The notes under the pieces: generated by a model
What the model was told of the DNA's origin: nothing
The model's input: the letters and a program-made list of their open reading frames with translations, nothing else
The model's database searches: none
Made by a program: the position numbers and the translations under genes
DNA from: Bin87 sp965261925
GTDB taxonomy: Bacteria; Chloroflexota; Dehalococcoidia; Lucifugimonadales; UBA3495
NCBI GenBank assembly: GCA_965261925.1
Contig: OZ253486.1
Span: 744,001 to 808,000, forward strand
Reading direction: 5' to 3'
Length of the DNA: 64,000 bases
Shown here: piece after piece, positions 33,385 to 42,651 of the stretch
How the letters are laid out: each line of letters starts with the position of its first letter
Position numbering within the stretch: position 1 is the stretch's first letter

Positions 33385-33417
33385 GTTCCCGTGCCGGATG
33401 CTCGCCGGCACGGGAAC
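33385..33417. repeat. GC-rich hairpin upstream of the aminotransferase
   Basis: GTTCCCGTGCCGG at 33385-33397 and CCGGCACGGGAAC at 33405-33417 make a perfect 13-bp stem with a seven-base loop. No T run follows on either strand. It lies 80-110 bases upstream of the aminotransferase start and could be a regulatory hairpin or an old terminator. Confidence 0.5.
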
Positions 33418-34511
33418 GGCAGCGCAGGGCTTTGTATCTTGACTTTGGCACGGTTAGTTGTGGTGGGGAGCGAGTCGCGGTGCGGCAGGCCGGCAGGGTC
33501 TCGGTCCTTAGAGTGTGTCTAAAAAGGTTGAATTTGTGGTAAAGATACACAGCTGTAAAGGACGGAGAGAAAATGTACCGCGTGGGCGGCCCGATCGCCG
33601 ATTCGGGCGGTTGAAAACTGTACCGCCTGGTGTCTTCCATAAGGCTGAATATCGGCTGCTGGAAGGTGCGATGGATGTTTCACGTGGACACGTATTTTCG
33701 GGTGCGCCGGGCCTGCCTGGTGGAAGGGATGAGCGTTCGGGAGGCCTCCCGAGTGTTCGGTCTGCACCGGGACACGGTGCGCAAGATGCTGGCGAATGCG
33801 ACGCCCCAGGGCTACACGAGGAAGGGGCCGCCGCGCGAACCGAAGATTGAGCCCTTCACCGGCGTAATTGACGCCATACTGGAGGCGGATCGCCGGGCGC
33901 CCAGAAAGCAGCGGCACACTGCGAAGCGCATCTTTGAGCGGCTGCGGACGAGGACGGGTTCGATGATCAGCACACGATAGTCAAGGACTATGTGCAGGAG
34001 CGTCGCCAGCGTGTCAGGGAGATGTTCGTGTCGTTGTCCCACGGGCTGGGCCACGCCCGTTGCGACTTCGGGGAGGCTCTGGCGGTGATCGGCGGTGTGG
34101 AGCGGAGGGTGCACTACTTGGTGATGGACGTGCCCCACAGCGACGGCTGCTTCGTGACGACGTATCCGGCGGAGACCACCGAGGCATTCCTGGACGGCCA
34201 CGTGGCCGTCTGCGCTTTTCTGGGCGGAGTACCCCAGAGCATCCGGTACGACAATACGAAGCTGGCGGTCGCGAGGATACTGGGCGATGGTCGAAGGCAG
34301 CGCACCCATGCGTTCAGCGAGTTGCAGTCCCACTACCTGTTCGAGGACAAGTTCGGACGACCCGGCAAGGGCAATGACAAGGCGAAGGTCGAAGGCATGG
34401 CGGGCTATGTGCAGCGCAACTTCCTGGTGCCTATACCCCGGGCGGAGAGTTTCGAGGCGCCGAATGCGGACCTGGAAGCACGGTGCTTGGACCGTATGGA
34501 CGCCAAACTTA

Positions 34512-35354
34512 GGGGGTGTCGTCAAAAGAGTTTGCTCCAGACCATCACTGCCCGGAGTTGGCAGATGGCCAAATAAGACGCCGTTCTCTTGGCATAACGG
34601 GTCGCCACCCCGCGCCACTGCTTGAATTCCAGGAATCCGTTCTCCACCAGGTGCCGCAGCTTGTACCGCTCCCGGTCATAGTCCCGCTTTTCTCTACGGT
34701 TGCTTTTGGGCGGTATCACTGGGTCCATTCCCAATCCCCGGACGGTGGCGATGATTTCATTGGTGTCATCGGCTTTGTCCGCCAGCAGGCACTCCGCTGC
34801 TATGCCCTCAAGCAGAGGCAAAGCCTGGGAGCAGTCGGCAACCGTACCCTCGGTCACCGCCAGCCTTACCGGCATTCCGTGGGAACCCACCGCCAGGTGC
34901 AGCTTGCGGTTCCGCCCCCTTTAGTGCGGGCAATGGACTGATTTCCGCCCGGGGCGCCAGCGCTGTGGGGATGGGCCTTGATATAGCTGGCGTCTATCAT
35001 CAGCCACTCGAAATCAGGGCCATCCATCACCGCCTCCAACAGTCCGGCCCACACGCCCCGATCCCGCCAGCGGCAGAAGCGGCGGTGGGTGTTCTTCCAG
35101 TCTCCGTAGTCCGGGGGCAAATCGCGCCAAGGAGCGCCGGTGCGCAGAATCCAGCACACGGCGTCGATAAACTGCCGGTTGTCCGGGGCCGGTCGGCCTC
35201 TCTTGCCCTCTCCCCCAGGCAAATGCGGCCTCAACCGTTCCCAAACGGCATCGGTCATATCGTGGCGCCGGTGCGCTGCCGTCATTCCCCCACCTTCCAC
35301 GCTCTCCCCTTTTACAGAAATTTACCACCCTACCACCATTTTGACGACACCCCC
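34512..35354 (-). mobile_element. IS5-family element inside istA
   Basis: The ends GGGGGTGTCGTCAAAA and TTTTGACGACACCCCC are perfect 16-bp inverted repeats; TA is duplicated on both sides (34510-34511 and 35355-35356). Length is 843 bp. It contains the two-frame transposase described separately. Confidence 0.92.
34522..35300 (-). CDS. IS5-family transposase in two overlapping frames
   Basis: The first frame (from 35300; probable start ATG 35285, MTAAHRRHDMTDAVWERLRP) carries CWILRTGAPWRDLPPDYGDW and FEWLMIDASYIKAHPHSAGA (first Asp). It must pass to the second frame (to 34522) at the G run in ARTKGGG near 34918, giving RNRKLHLAVGSHGMPVRLAV, ECLLADKADDTNEIIATVRG (second Asp) and LRHLVENGFLEFKQWRGVAT (Glu). 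A -1 slip there would yield a complete enzyme of about 255 residues, as is known in the IS427 group; a plain one-base deletion is the alternative. With perfect ends this is the best candidate for a recently active element here. Confidence 0.75.
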
Positions 35355-35986
35355 TAGGGGTCACACCGAGACATCGGCCAGCGCATGGAACGGGATCTGG
35401 ACGCCCTGCAGCCCTTGCCCGCAGTGCCCTACGACGCCGGCGACAAACGGGCCAGCCGAGTGAGTTCGTTGTCGTTGGTCAGGTACGGCACCAATGACTA
35501 CTCGGTGCCGGTGGCCTACGGACACCGGGATGTGCTGGTGCGCGGCTACGTGGACCAGGTGGTGATCAGCTGCGCCGCCGAGGTCATCGCCAAACATCCC
35601 AGGTCTTACGAGCGGGACGACTTCGTCTTCGATCCCATCCACTACCTACCGCTGCTGGAGCGAAAGACCGCGGCCTTGGATCAGGCCGCGTCCTTGCAAG
35701 GGTGGGAACTGCCCGAAGAGTACGGCACGTTCCGCCGTCTGCTGGAAGCGAGGATGGGCCGTCGGGGCAAACGCGAATTCGTGCCGGTGCTGAGGCTGCT
35801 GGAGACCTTCTCACATCAGGAAGTCCACCACGCCGTGAAGGACGCCCTTCGGCTGGGGGCATTGAGCTTCGACGCGGTGAAGCACCTGCTGCTGTGCCGG
35901 ATTGAGGGACGGCCACCCAGGCTGGACCTGGAGCTCTATCCCTACCTGCCCCGGGTCAGCGTCAAGACCACCCGCGCCCACGACTA

Positions 35987-36016
35987 CATGACCCTGCTGT
36001 CCATGACCCTGCTGTC
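35987..36016. repeat. Tandem 15-bp duplication
   Basis: catgaccctgctgtc occurs twice in a row near the end of istA, adding five residues (MTLLS) in frame. Confidence 0.9.
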
Positions 36017-36028
36017 GGGGAGGGCGGC

Positions 36029-36810
36029 ATGAGCAACCAGTCCACGCTGCTGTTGGAGCACATCTCAAGGAGCTGAAACTGCCCACCTTCCTCAGAGAGT
36101 ACGACAAGCTGGCTAGCCAGTGCGCGGCTGGAGGCGTAGGCCATCCCGACTACCTGCTTCGCCTCGCCGAACTGGAACTCATCGACCGACACCAACGCAT
36201 GGTGGAGCGCCGTATCAGGGCGGCGCGCTTCCCCGCCACCAAGAGCCTGGACACCTTCGACTTCCTGGCCATCCCCTCGGTGAACAAGCCACTGGTCATG
36301 CAGCTGGCCCGGTGCGAGTACATCGAGCGTCGTGAGAACGTCATCGCCATCGGCAACAGCGGCGCCGGCAAGACCCACGTCGCCCTGGGCTTGGGTCTGG
36401 CCGGCTGTCAGCGGGGATTGTCCGTGGGCTTCACCACCGCCGCCGCACTGGTCCACGAACTCATGGAGGCCAGGGACGAGCGCCGGCTGCTCAACCTGCA
36501 GCGACAACTGTCTCGCCACCAGCTGCTCATCATCGACGAACTGGGCTTCGTGCCCCTGTCCACCACCGGCGCGGAACTGCTCTTCGAGGTCTTCAGCCAA
36601 CGCTACGAACGCGGGTCGATCCTGGTCACCACCAACCTCCCCTTCGACGAGTGGACCGACGTGTTTGGATCCGAAAGGCTCACCGGCGCGCTGCTGGACC
36701 GCCTCACTCACCACGTCCACATCATCGAGATGAACGGCGAGAGCTACCGCCTCAAGGACAGCCGGCAAAACGCCACCGCGTCGGAGCCGGACCAGTCCGT
36801 CGCCGATTAG
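36029..36810 (+). pseudogene. istB: IstB ATPase of the degraded IS21 element, early frameshift
   Basis: ATG 36029 overlaps the istA stop (ATGA). The frame begins MSNQSTLLLEHISRS and stops; a one- or two-base loss near 36057 explains this, because the following frame reads HLKELKLPTFLREYDKLASQ and continues to 36810. The rest is a complete IstB: Walker A AIGNSGAGKTHVALGLGLAG, Walker B LLIIDELGFVP and the sensor region ILVTTNLPFDEW. Internal starts (for example ATG 36199) would give a shortened protein. Confidence 0.85.
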
Positions 36811-36975
36811 CGCCGCGCCAACGTCGACTTCGCACGGTTCCCCTTAGCCTCACCCCAACCATGCCATCCCCATCAGGCATCACCCACGTGGTACTACATT
36901 CCTCCGCCCCATTTGTCGACGTTCAGCGAAGATGTCCTGGCTAACTGGCCAGCGAAAATGATGCTCCTATAGTTG
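36811..36975. other. Junction DNA between IS21 remnant and IS110
   Basis: No gene. The ISNCY-like end TAACTGGCCAGCGAAAATGA lies at 36942-36961. Confidence 0.6.
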
Positions 36976-38016
36976 TCAAGGCAGGCTGTTAGCCAATTCT
37001 GCGGGCGTCTGCAGGTTGGAGAAGATCTCGCGGGCGACGTACCGTTTGAGGCAACGCATGACTTCGAGCTTGCTCATTCCCTCCCCAGTTCGGCGGCTCA
37101 TGTATTCTTGGGTGCGATGGTCGCAACGAAGTCTGACTACCACGATGCGGTGTAGCGCCGCATTCGCCTGGCGGTCGCCGCCCCGGTTGAGCCTATGCCG
37201 GTTGGTCTTGCCCGAGGAAGCCGGTATCGGACACACCCCGCACAGCGCGGCAAAGGCAGCCTCGGAGCGGAGGCGCTCCGGGCTGCTGCCAGCGGTAATC
37301 AGAAGGGTCGCCGCGGTGTCGGGTCCCACGCCGACGATGTTGATCAAGGTTGGCGACGCGATCCTGATGAGCCGGGCCAGTTCGGCTTTCAGGTTGCGGA
37401 TCTCCTCGCTGAGTTGATGGTAACGGCAGGCCAGGGAACGTAGAGCGTACTTCGCCGCCGCCTTTGGATCGCTCAAGCGATGTATGCGGAAACTCCGGCA
37501 TCGCGCGGAGAGGGCGCTGACGGAGAGACCATCAAGGGTTTCGCGTAGACAGGCCGGGGCCGTGACGATCAGAGCTTTCATCTGGTTGATGGCTTGGGTG
37601 CGTGCCTTGACGGCCGAGTCTTTGGCGCTCTTGAGCATGCGGATCATCTCGACTTCGCCTTGGCCCGACTTGGGAACGGCATCGGCTACTCCGGCCAGGA
37701 CGGAACGGGCCGCCATCTCAGCATCGGTGGGATCGCTCTTCCCCTTCCGGTAGCGGGTGGACCGGTCGGGACGGTTGACCTCGACGACGGAATAGCCTCG
37801 ACCGGTCAAGAAGCGAGCGATGCCAGCGCCATATGAACCCGTTCCTTCGATACCGAAGGCGTGAATTGTTCCCAAACTGCGGGACCACTGCTCGAGCTCG
37901 CGATAGCCGCAGGTAGTCGCTGGAGTGTACTGCTCCCCGAGGTGGACACCCCGCCGATCGATGGCCACCGCCACATGCTGTTCCTGATGAGTGTCGACCC
38001 CGATAACCACCTGCAC
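36976..38016 (-). CDS. IS110-family transposase
   Basis: The product has the DEDD (RuvC-like) domain with VQVVIGVDTHQEQHVAVAID, FGIEGTGSYGAGIARFLTGR and GKSDPTDAEMAARSV, a coiled middle and the Tnp_20 domain with the catalytic serine region ITAGSSPERLRSEAAFAALC, GVCPIPASSGKTNRHRLNRG. It is intact. IS110 elements integrate without inverted repeats, guided (in studied cases) by a bridge RNA from the element's end. The frame is open to 38109, but the first 31 codons are made from a neighbouring IS end; I prefer GTG 38016. Its non-coding left flank is short. Confidence 0.88.
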   Translation of the reverse strand: MQVVIGVDTHQEQHVAVAIDRRGVHLGEQYTPATTCGYRELEQWSRSLGTIHAFGIEGTGSYGAGIARFLTGRGYSVVEVNRPDRSTRYRKGKSDPTDAEMAARSVLAGVADAVPKSGQGEVEMIRMLKSAKDSAVKARTQAINQMKALIVTAPACLRETLDGLSVSALSARCRSFRIHRLSDPKAAAKYALRSLACRYHQLSEEIRNLKAELARLIRIASPTLINIVGVGPDTAATLLITAGSSPERLRSEAAFAALCGVCPIPASSGKTNRHRLNRGGDRQANAALHRIVVVRLRCDHRTQEYMSRRTGEGMSKLEVMRCLKRYVAREIFSNLQTPAELANSLP

Positions 38017-38174
38017 AGCAGGCCTACTTTCGTGATCGGTGACTTCCCTGGACTTTGCGCATTTTCGAGCGGCGCAAGCAACGGAATCTCTTAGCTGGAC
38101 TTTGCGCATTTTTTAGGAAAAGAATAAGGACAGGGTAAGATGGCCTGACCCCACTTCTCACGGAAGGTCCAGCC

Positions 38175-39570
38175 ATGCTCACCCTGCCCGATGCCATTGT
38201 AGCCGTTCTCGTTCCCTTCGCAACGTTGTTCAGCAACCCAACCTGGCGCAAAGCGCAGGTGTTGCTGGTGGGCGCGATACTGGCGCCAGGCCAGCGCACG
38301 GTGGCCGCGGCGCTGCGGGTCATGGGTCGCAGCGATGACGGCGACTTCGCCCGCTACCATGAGGTGCTCAACCGGGCGGTGTGGTCGCCCCGTGCGGCCG
38401 CGGGTATTCTGTTGGTATTGTTGCTCCAGCACCTGGATCGCGGCGATGGCCCCCTGATCTTCGGCGTCGACGAAACCTTGGAGCGGCGTCGGGGCCGTAG
38501 CATCGGCGCTCTGGGCGTTTACCGTGATGCGGTGCGTTCCAGCCGCTCCCAAGTGGTCAAAGCCAGTGGTTTGCGCTGGATCTCCCTGATGTGGCTGGGC
38601 CAGGTGCCCTGGGCGGGACGCCATTGGGCCCTGCCGGTGCTCACGGTGCTGGCGCCATCGGCGCGGTACTATCAGGAGAGAGGACGTCGGCACAAGAAGC
38701 TCACCGACTGGGCACGCCAGATGGTCCTGCAACTGCGCCGCTGGCTGCCGCAGCGGTCGCTGGTGCTGGTGGGGGACAACGGCTACGCTGTGCTCGACCT
38801 GCTGCACTGCTGCCAGTCCCTGTCGGAACCCGTTACCCTGATCGCCAGACTGCGCCTGGATGCCGCCCTCTATGCGCCCGCGCCACCCCGTCAACCGGGT
38901 CAGAACGGCCGCCCAGCGCTGAAGGGCGCACGACGACCCTCGCTGAAAGCGCTCCTTGAGCAGCCCCCGGCTACTGACCAGCCTCAGGTAACCTGGACCA
39001 GCGCCACGGTGGGCTGGTACGACGGCGCCACCCGCACTGTGGAACTCACCTCCCAGACCGCAGTCTGGTACCGCTCGGGCAAACCCCCGGTGCGCATTCG
39101 CTGGGTGCTGATCCGAGACCCACAGGGCGCCTTCGCGCCCCAGGCCCTGCTGTGCACCGACCCGTCGGCAGACCCGACGCAGATCCTGGAATGGCCAGAT
39201 CCTGGAATGGTTCGTGCTGCGCTGGCAACTGGAGGTCACTTTTCAGGAGGTGCGGACCCATCTGGGCGTGGAGACCCAGCGCCAGTGGTCCGACCTGGCC
39301 ATCACCCGCACCACGCCGGTCCTGCTGGGACTCTTTTCCTGGATCACCCTGGCCGCCCACGCGCTGCAAGAACGCCACCCCATGATCCAGCGTAGAGCGG
39401 CCTGGTACGACAAACCGTCGCCGACCTTCGTCGACGCCATCGCCCTGGTGCGCCGCCACCTGTGGCTGGCGTCGGAGGGTTTCCCCCGGTCGCCCAGCGA
39501 CCCCGATACGCAAGAACTCCCCACCGCTCTGTACCACCGATTGGTGGATTCCCTCGCTTACGCCGCCTGA
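38175..39570 (+). pseudogene. DDE transposase (IS4/IS701-like), broken by a 16-bp duplication
   Basis: The frame from ATG 38175 has PLIFGVDETLERRRGRSIGA (D) and RSLVLVGDNGYAVLDLLHCC (D). At 39180-39210 the word cagatcctggaatgg is doubled with period 16, which throws the frame; the correct frame resumes as MLRWQLEVTFQEVRTHLGVE (E) and ends VDSLAYAA-stop at 39570. Removing one 16-bp unit would restore a full protein of about 460 residues. Confidence 0.92.
39180..39210. repeat. Tandem 16-bp duplication (inactivating)
   Basis: cagatcctggaatggc at 39180-39195 is followed at once by cagatcctggaatgg; the extra 16 bases shift the transposase frame. Confidence 0.93.
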
Positions 39571-39759
39571 AATGCGCAAAGTCCAGATAAGGGGAATATG
39601 ACATTTATGCTGACCAGTTAGCGAGGACCTTTTCCCTGACCATTGACAAAACACTTCGAACTTATCCAGAAACAAGCCGTCAGCCGGCGCCAATCCGGCG
39701 AATATAGGTGGCAAATCACCGCGCTCCCGCTGAAACTCACCGGGGTTTGTCGCCGCGGA

Positions 39760-39969
39760 ACAGATCGTCAGCTCGCCCCAACAGGCCATCGCCGCCACTA
39801 TCGCCGGCCACTCGGCGCCCGGCACGTCTCTGGCGCGGGCGAAGCGCGGATGCTGGCCATCATCAAGCAGCTGGCCGAAACATCGGAGCCCCACCGCTGC
39901 CCCCATGGACGTCCTACCATCGTGCCGATCTCGAAACTCCGACTGGAGCAGGAGTTCCGACGTCGCTAG
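39760..39969 (+). pseudogene. mutL: C-terminal fragment of DNA mismatch-repair protein MutL
   Basis: The last 40 or so codons read ARMLAIIKQLAETSEPHRCP, HGRPTIVPISKLRLEQEFRR-R-stop. The sequence CPHGRPT with a following L-x-x-x-F-x-R-R end is diagnostic of MutL, where the cysteine and histidine help bind the regulatory zinc. Just upstream, in a different frame, QQAIAATIAGHSAPGTSLAR fits the preceding MutL motif, so a frameshift lies near 39835. The ATPase domain and linker are gone. The fragment is stranded between insertion sequences. Confidence 0.8.
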
Positions 39970-40057
39970 ACAGGCTGCTAGGATTGCCCGTCGCCGGCGC
40001 TGACTCCGTCAGTATTTGGCCAACGGTATGCCGATCCTGGCAGAAACTGACTTCGCC

Positions 40058-40085
40058 AACTATACGACGAGAACTATACGACGAG
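40058..40085. repeat. Tandem 14-bp duplication
   Basis: aactatacgacgag is present twice without a gap at the 3' end of the IS1182 remnant. Confidence 0.9.
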
Positions 40086-40768
40086 CCCTTGGGCAGGTAA
40101 CCTGGCGCCAAAGCGGAACAGCTTGAGCAGGTTGTGCCCGGTGCAGATCAGCAGCCATTTCCCTTTCGCCTTCTTTAGGCCCTGCAGCAGGAACTGCCGG
40201 AACCCACGACCCCGCTTGATCTGGCCGAATACGGGCTCCGCCGTCGCCATCCGCAGGGCGTAGAGCTGCCGACCCTTTGGCGTCAGCAAACTCCGCCGCA
40301 TCCGGGTCCCCCCAGGGCAACAGATGATTGGTGATGCGGTCCTTGGGGGTGGCGGCAACACTCGGCCGTGCCGGGTTTTCTCCGGCGCGATATAAGGGTC
40401 CGTGCCCAGCGCGTAGAGATCGTCAACTGCCTTGGCTGAGTAGTGACCGGCACCAGCGGACACTTGCTTCGGGACTGCGCCGGTGTTGCCGATGGTCTCC
40501 GCCAGCATCGCGACGGCCTGCTGCTTGTCCGATGCCCGGTTGTGACCTGTGCCTGATTGATGGCCCGCGCCGCCACGATCACCGGGTGGTAGCTGTCCAC
40601 CACCGCCTGACAATTGTACGCTTGCGGGAAGTCCCGCCCACCCGGCGCGGGCATGATCCGGGACCCAACATCAGTAAAGTTGCGCTGGGCTTTATGGTCA
40701 GGGACTCCTGGCAGTGCAGTGCCCTCCGCTTCCGCCTGCTCCGCCGCCGCCCGCTTACGGTGGCTCAG
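40076..40768 (-). pseudogene. IS1182-family transposase, C-terminal part
   Basis: Reading leftward in pieces: HRKRAAAEQAEAEGTALPGV, PDHKAQRNFTDVGSRIMPAP, GGRDFPQAYNCQAVVDSYHP, then (frame change near 40560) AVPKQVSAGAGHYSAKAVDD and MATAEPVFGQIKRGRGFRQF (catalytic Glu region), ending HNLLKLFRFG. The N-terminal part is missing. A fragment with the matching N-terminus lies at 46797-47116 in the same direction. Confidence 0.85.
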
Positions 40769-41831
40769 TTTCCAGTGTGATCAGTTCCGAGGCGGTGTTG
40801 CTCCGGGTGTAATTGTTCCTGCCGTCAGACGTGATGCCCTCGCCGACCCCCATGACCCGGTCGGCCAGCAGCCTGATGGTTATCGGTTGGCCTAGGGTTG
40901 TCGGGTCCACCACCACGCGGTAAAGGCTGTTACTCCAGGGCTTGGCTGATACCACGGTGCCGTTGGTGATCTCAAAATCGTCCAGCTCCAGGCCCTGCTT
41001 CGGTGACGAGCGAGTAATTGCTCGGGGTAGTGAATTCCAGATCCATCCAGAACCGTCCCTGCGCCTTCCCGCAATACATCAAGCTGTCCATCGGGTAGCA
41101 TCCCGATATTGCCGAGTTCAACGGGGCTGCGTCGCTATGTGGTGACGATGCTCTCAGTTGTTGCGAGGTTTCCAACTGGGTGTTGCCCCGGCGTATGCGC
41201 ATTTGATGCGTCCGGGCATTGCCGCGGTGCATTCCTGTTATGGTGTGCTGCACGCAGGTCGTTCCACTGCCGGCGCACGCCGTGTAGTCGTCGCCGCGCC
41301 CAATTTCCACCCACGGGCGGAACGGGTTTCCGTCATACCAGAATGGCTTGGACCGCATCTCGATAACCACGTCGCTGCCCGAAGGAATGGCCCTGCCGAT
41401 ATCCCAGCACAGGTCGATTTCCGCCTCCCGGGCAACTCCTGCTGTCGAACCAACCCGCGCGCCACACAGTTTGATGGGCTGAAGGGAGCCGTCCACCTTG
41501 TGGTTCGGGAAACCCCCGTCCTGGCCCGGTTTGGCGTGGTTGAGATTTGCATCGCGCCCCGTGGTAGGGTGTTGGATGGTGCCTCCGTTCAACTGCAATT
41601 GATTGGCGCGCATGAATAACCCGTTGCCGTCCAAATCGGCGGCTAGCACGGTGTACTCGAACTCCAGGGTGGAGCCGCTGGACCCGCGCACGTACTCGAG
41701 GTACTTGTCAGCTCCCGCGTGATCCGGGTCTCCGAACCGCATCCTCAAACGAGGCGTGCCGCCGGTGGTATCAACAACAACTCTGGAATCGAAGGTCACT
41801 CTGAACGCGATGGTTTCGCCGGCGCCGTAGG
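40755..41831 (-). pseudogene. Surface-protein remnant with cadherin/Ig-like repeat
   Basis: The leftward frame starts directly at the IS21 border with TYGAGETIAFRVTFDSRVVV, DTTGGTPRLRMRFGDPDH and FEYTVLAADLDGNGLFMRAN, QLQLNGGTI, a pattern found in repeated beta-sandwich domains of large secreted adhesins. The product then continues (residue-rich in Asp/Gly) to PGAGRF-stop at 40972; a frameshift near 40970 lets it continue as ELDDFEITNGTVVSAKPWSN to TLETEPP-stop at 40755. The N-terminus was removed by IS21 and the C-terminus meets the IS1182 remnant. Confidence 0.7.
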
Positions 41832-41868
41832 TGTGATGAACGACAATAAGTCCTGCCGGTCGCGACGA

Positions 41869-42651
41869 CTATTTTTGCCGGTTCACCCCCTCGGCCTGGC
41901 CCCGTTGCTGGGCGGCATCAGTCCGGTAGCTGGGGACGTCAAACTCCAGGATCACGGAGTGGTGCACGACCCGGTCAATCGCCGCGGCGGTGGCCATGGG
42001 GTTGGCGAAGATGCGCTCCCACTCTGAGAAGACCAGGTTGGACGTGATGCCCAGCGACCTGCGTTCGTAGCGTTCCGCGATCAGGGTGAAGAGGACCTCG
42101 GACTCTTCGGCGCCCTGGGGCAGGTAGCCGAGATCGTCAAGGAGCAGGAAGTCGAAGTTGTCCAGCTTGCGCAGCCGGCGGGGTAGGTCCAGGTCGCGCT
42201 TGGCGGCGAGTAGTTCCTGCACCAGGCGGTAGGCCGGTGCGAAGAGGACCGAGTGTCCGGCTTCGACCAGGCGGTGGCCCAGGGCGCAGAGCGCGTGGGT
42301 CTTGCCGGTGCCGGGCAGTCCGAAGGCCAGCACGTTGACGCCGTGTTCCACGAAACTGCCCTGGGCCAGATGGTCCAGTTGCTGCCGCAGGGCCAGGGGC
42401 ATCCGGTGGTGCTCGAAGGTTTCCCAGGTCTTGCCCGAGGGGAGCCTGGACGACTGACGCAGCCGGTTGATGCGCCGGTGGCGGCGATCGTCGGCTTCCT
42501 GTTCCAGGACCTCGAGGAAGATGGGTAGGGCGTCGCCATGTCCGGAGGCGGTGAAACGGTCCACCGACTGGGCGCCCATGGTGGGCAGCTTGAATTGGTG
42601 GCACAGCTGGCCGATGCGTTCCTGCATGACGCTGGTGTCGATTACCGTCAT
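41869..42651 (-). CDS. istB: IS21 helper ATPase IstB
   Basis: The 260-residue AAA+ protein from ATG 42651 (MTVIDTSVMQERIGQLCHQF) has Walker A VLAFGLPGTGKTHALCALGH, Walker B DFLLLDDLGYLPQ and sensor LGITSNLVFSEWERIF. IstB stimulates IstA-driven transposition and target selection. It overlaps istA by four bases (ATGA). Confidence 0.95.
   Translation of the reverse strand: MTVIDTSVMQERIGQLCHQFKLPTMGAQSVDRFTASGHGDALPIFLEVLEQEADDRRHRRINRLRQSSRLPSGKTWETFEHHRMPLALRQQLDHLAQGSFVEHGVNVLAFGLPGTGKTHALCALGHRLVEAGHSVLFAPAYRLVQELLAAKRDLDLPRRLRKLDNFDFLLLDDLGYLPQGAEESEVLFTLIAERYERRSLGITSNLVFSEWERIFANPMATAAAIDRVVHHSVILEFDVPSYRTDAAQQRGQAEGVNRQK

Larger units (their letters stand above)
33675..36032 (+). pseudogene. 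istA: IstA transposase of the degraded IS21 element
   Basis: ATG 33675 starts MFHVDTYFRVRRACLVEGMS, VREASRVFGLHRDTVRKMLA with the HTH. A one-base loss near 33948 shifts the frame (…DEDGF, then QERRQRVREMFV). The core resumes with HYLVMDVPHSDGCFVTTYPA and SIRYDNTKLAVARILGDG (DDE residues). At 34511 the gene is interrupted by an IS5 element; it continues after 35356 with a second frameshift into MERDLDALQPLPAVPYDAGD, ending MTLLSMTLLSGRAA. It cannot yield an active protein. Confidence 0.85.
33514..36810 (+). mobile_element. IS21-family element, degraded and itself interrupted
   Basis: The left end begins near TGTGTCTAAAAAGG at 33514. Both IS21 genes are present (istA 33675-36032, istB 36029-36810), but istA is frameshifted and split by an IS5 element at 34512-35354, and istB has an early frameshift. 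The matching right end is not found before the next element at 36941. Confidence 0.75.
38095..39586 (+). mobile_element. IS4/IS701-like insertion sequence, copy 2
   Basis: CTGGACTTTGCGCATTT at 38095 is perfectly inverted at 39570-39586 (17 bp). A further copy of the left end lies at 38049-38065. No clear target duplication was found. It is related to the copy at 28869 by its ends and transposase. Confidence 0.88.
36941..39625. mobile_element. Pair of ISNCY-like ends enclosing IS110 and IS4-like elements
   Basis: GCTAACTGGCCAGCGAAAAT (36940) and the inverted GCTGACCAGTTAGC (39609-39622) are opposite ends of one element type, the same as at 5657 and 46706. No ISNCY transposase lies between them; instead there are an IS110 and an IS4-like IS. 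This looks like a small non-autonomous element that received later insertions. Confidence 0.6.

Noticed and set aside
33385..33417. Rho-independent terminator
   Set aside because: A perfect stem but no T run on either strand; kept only as a hairpin.
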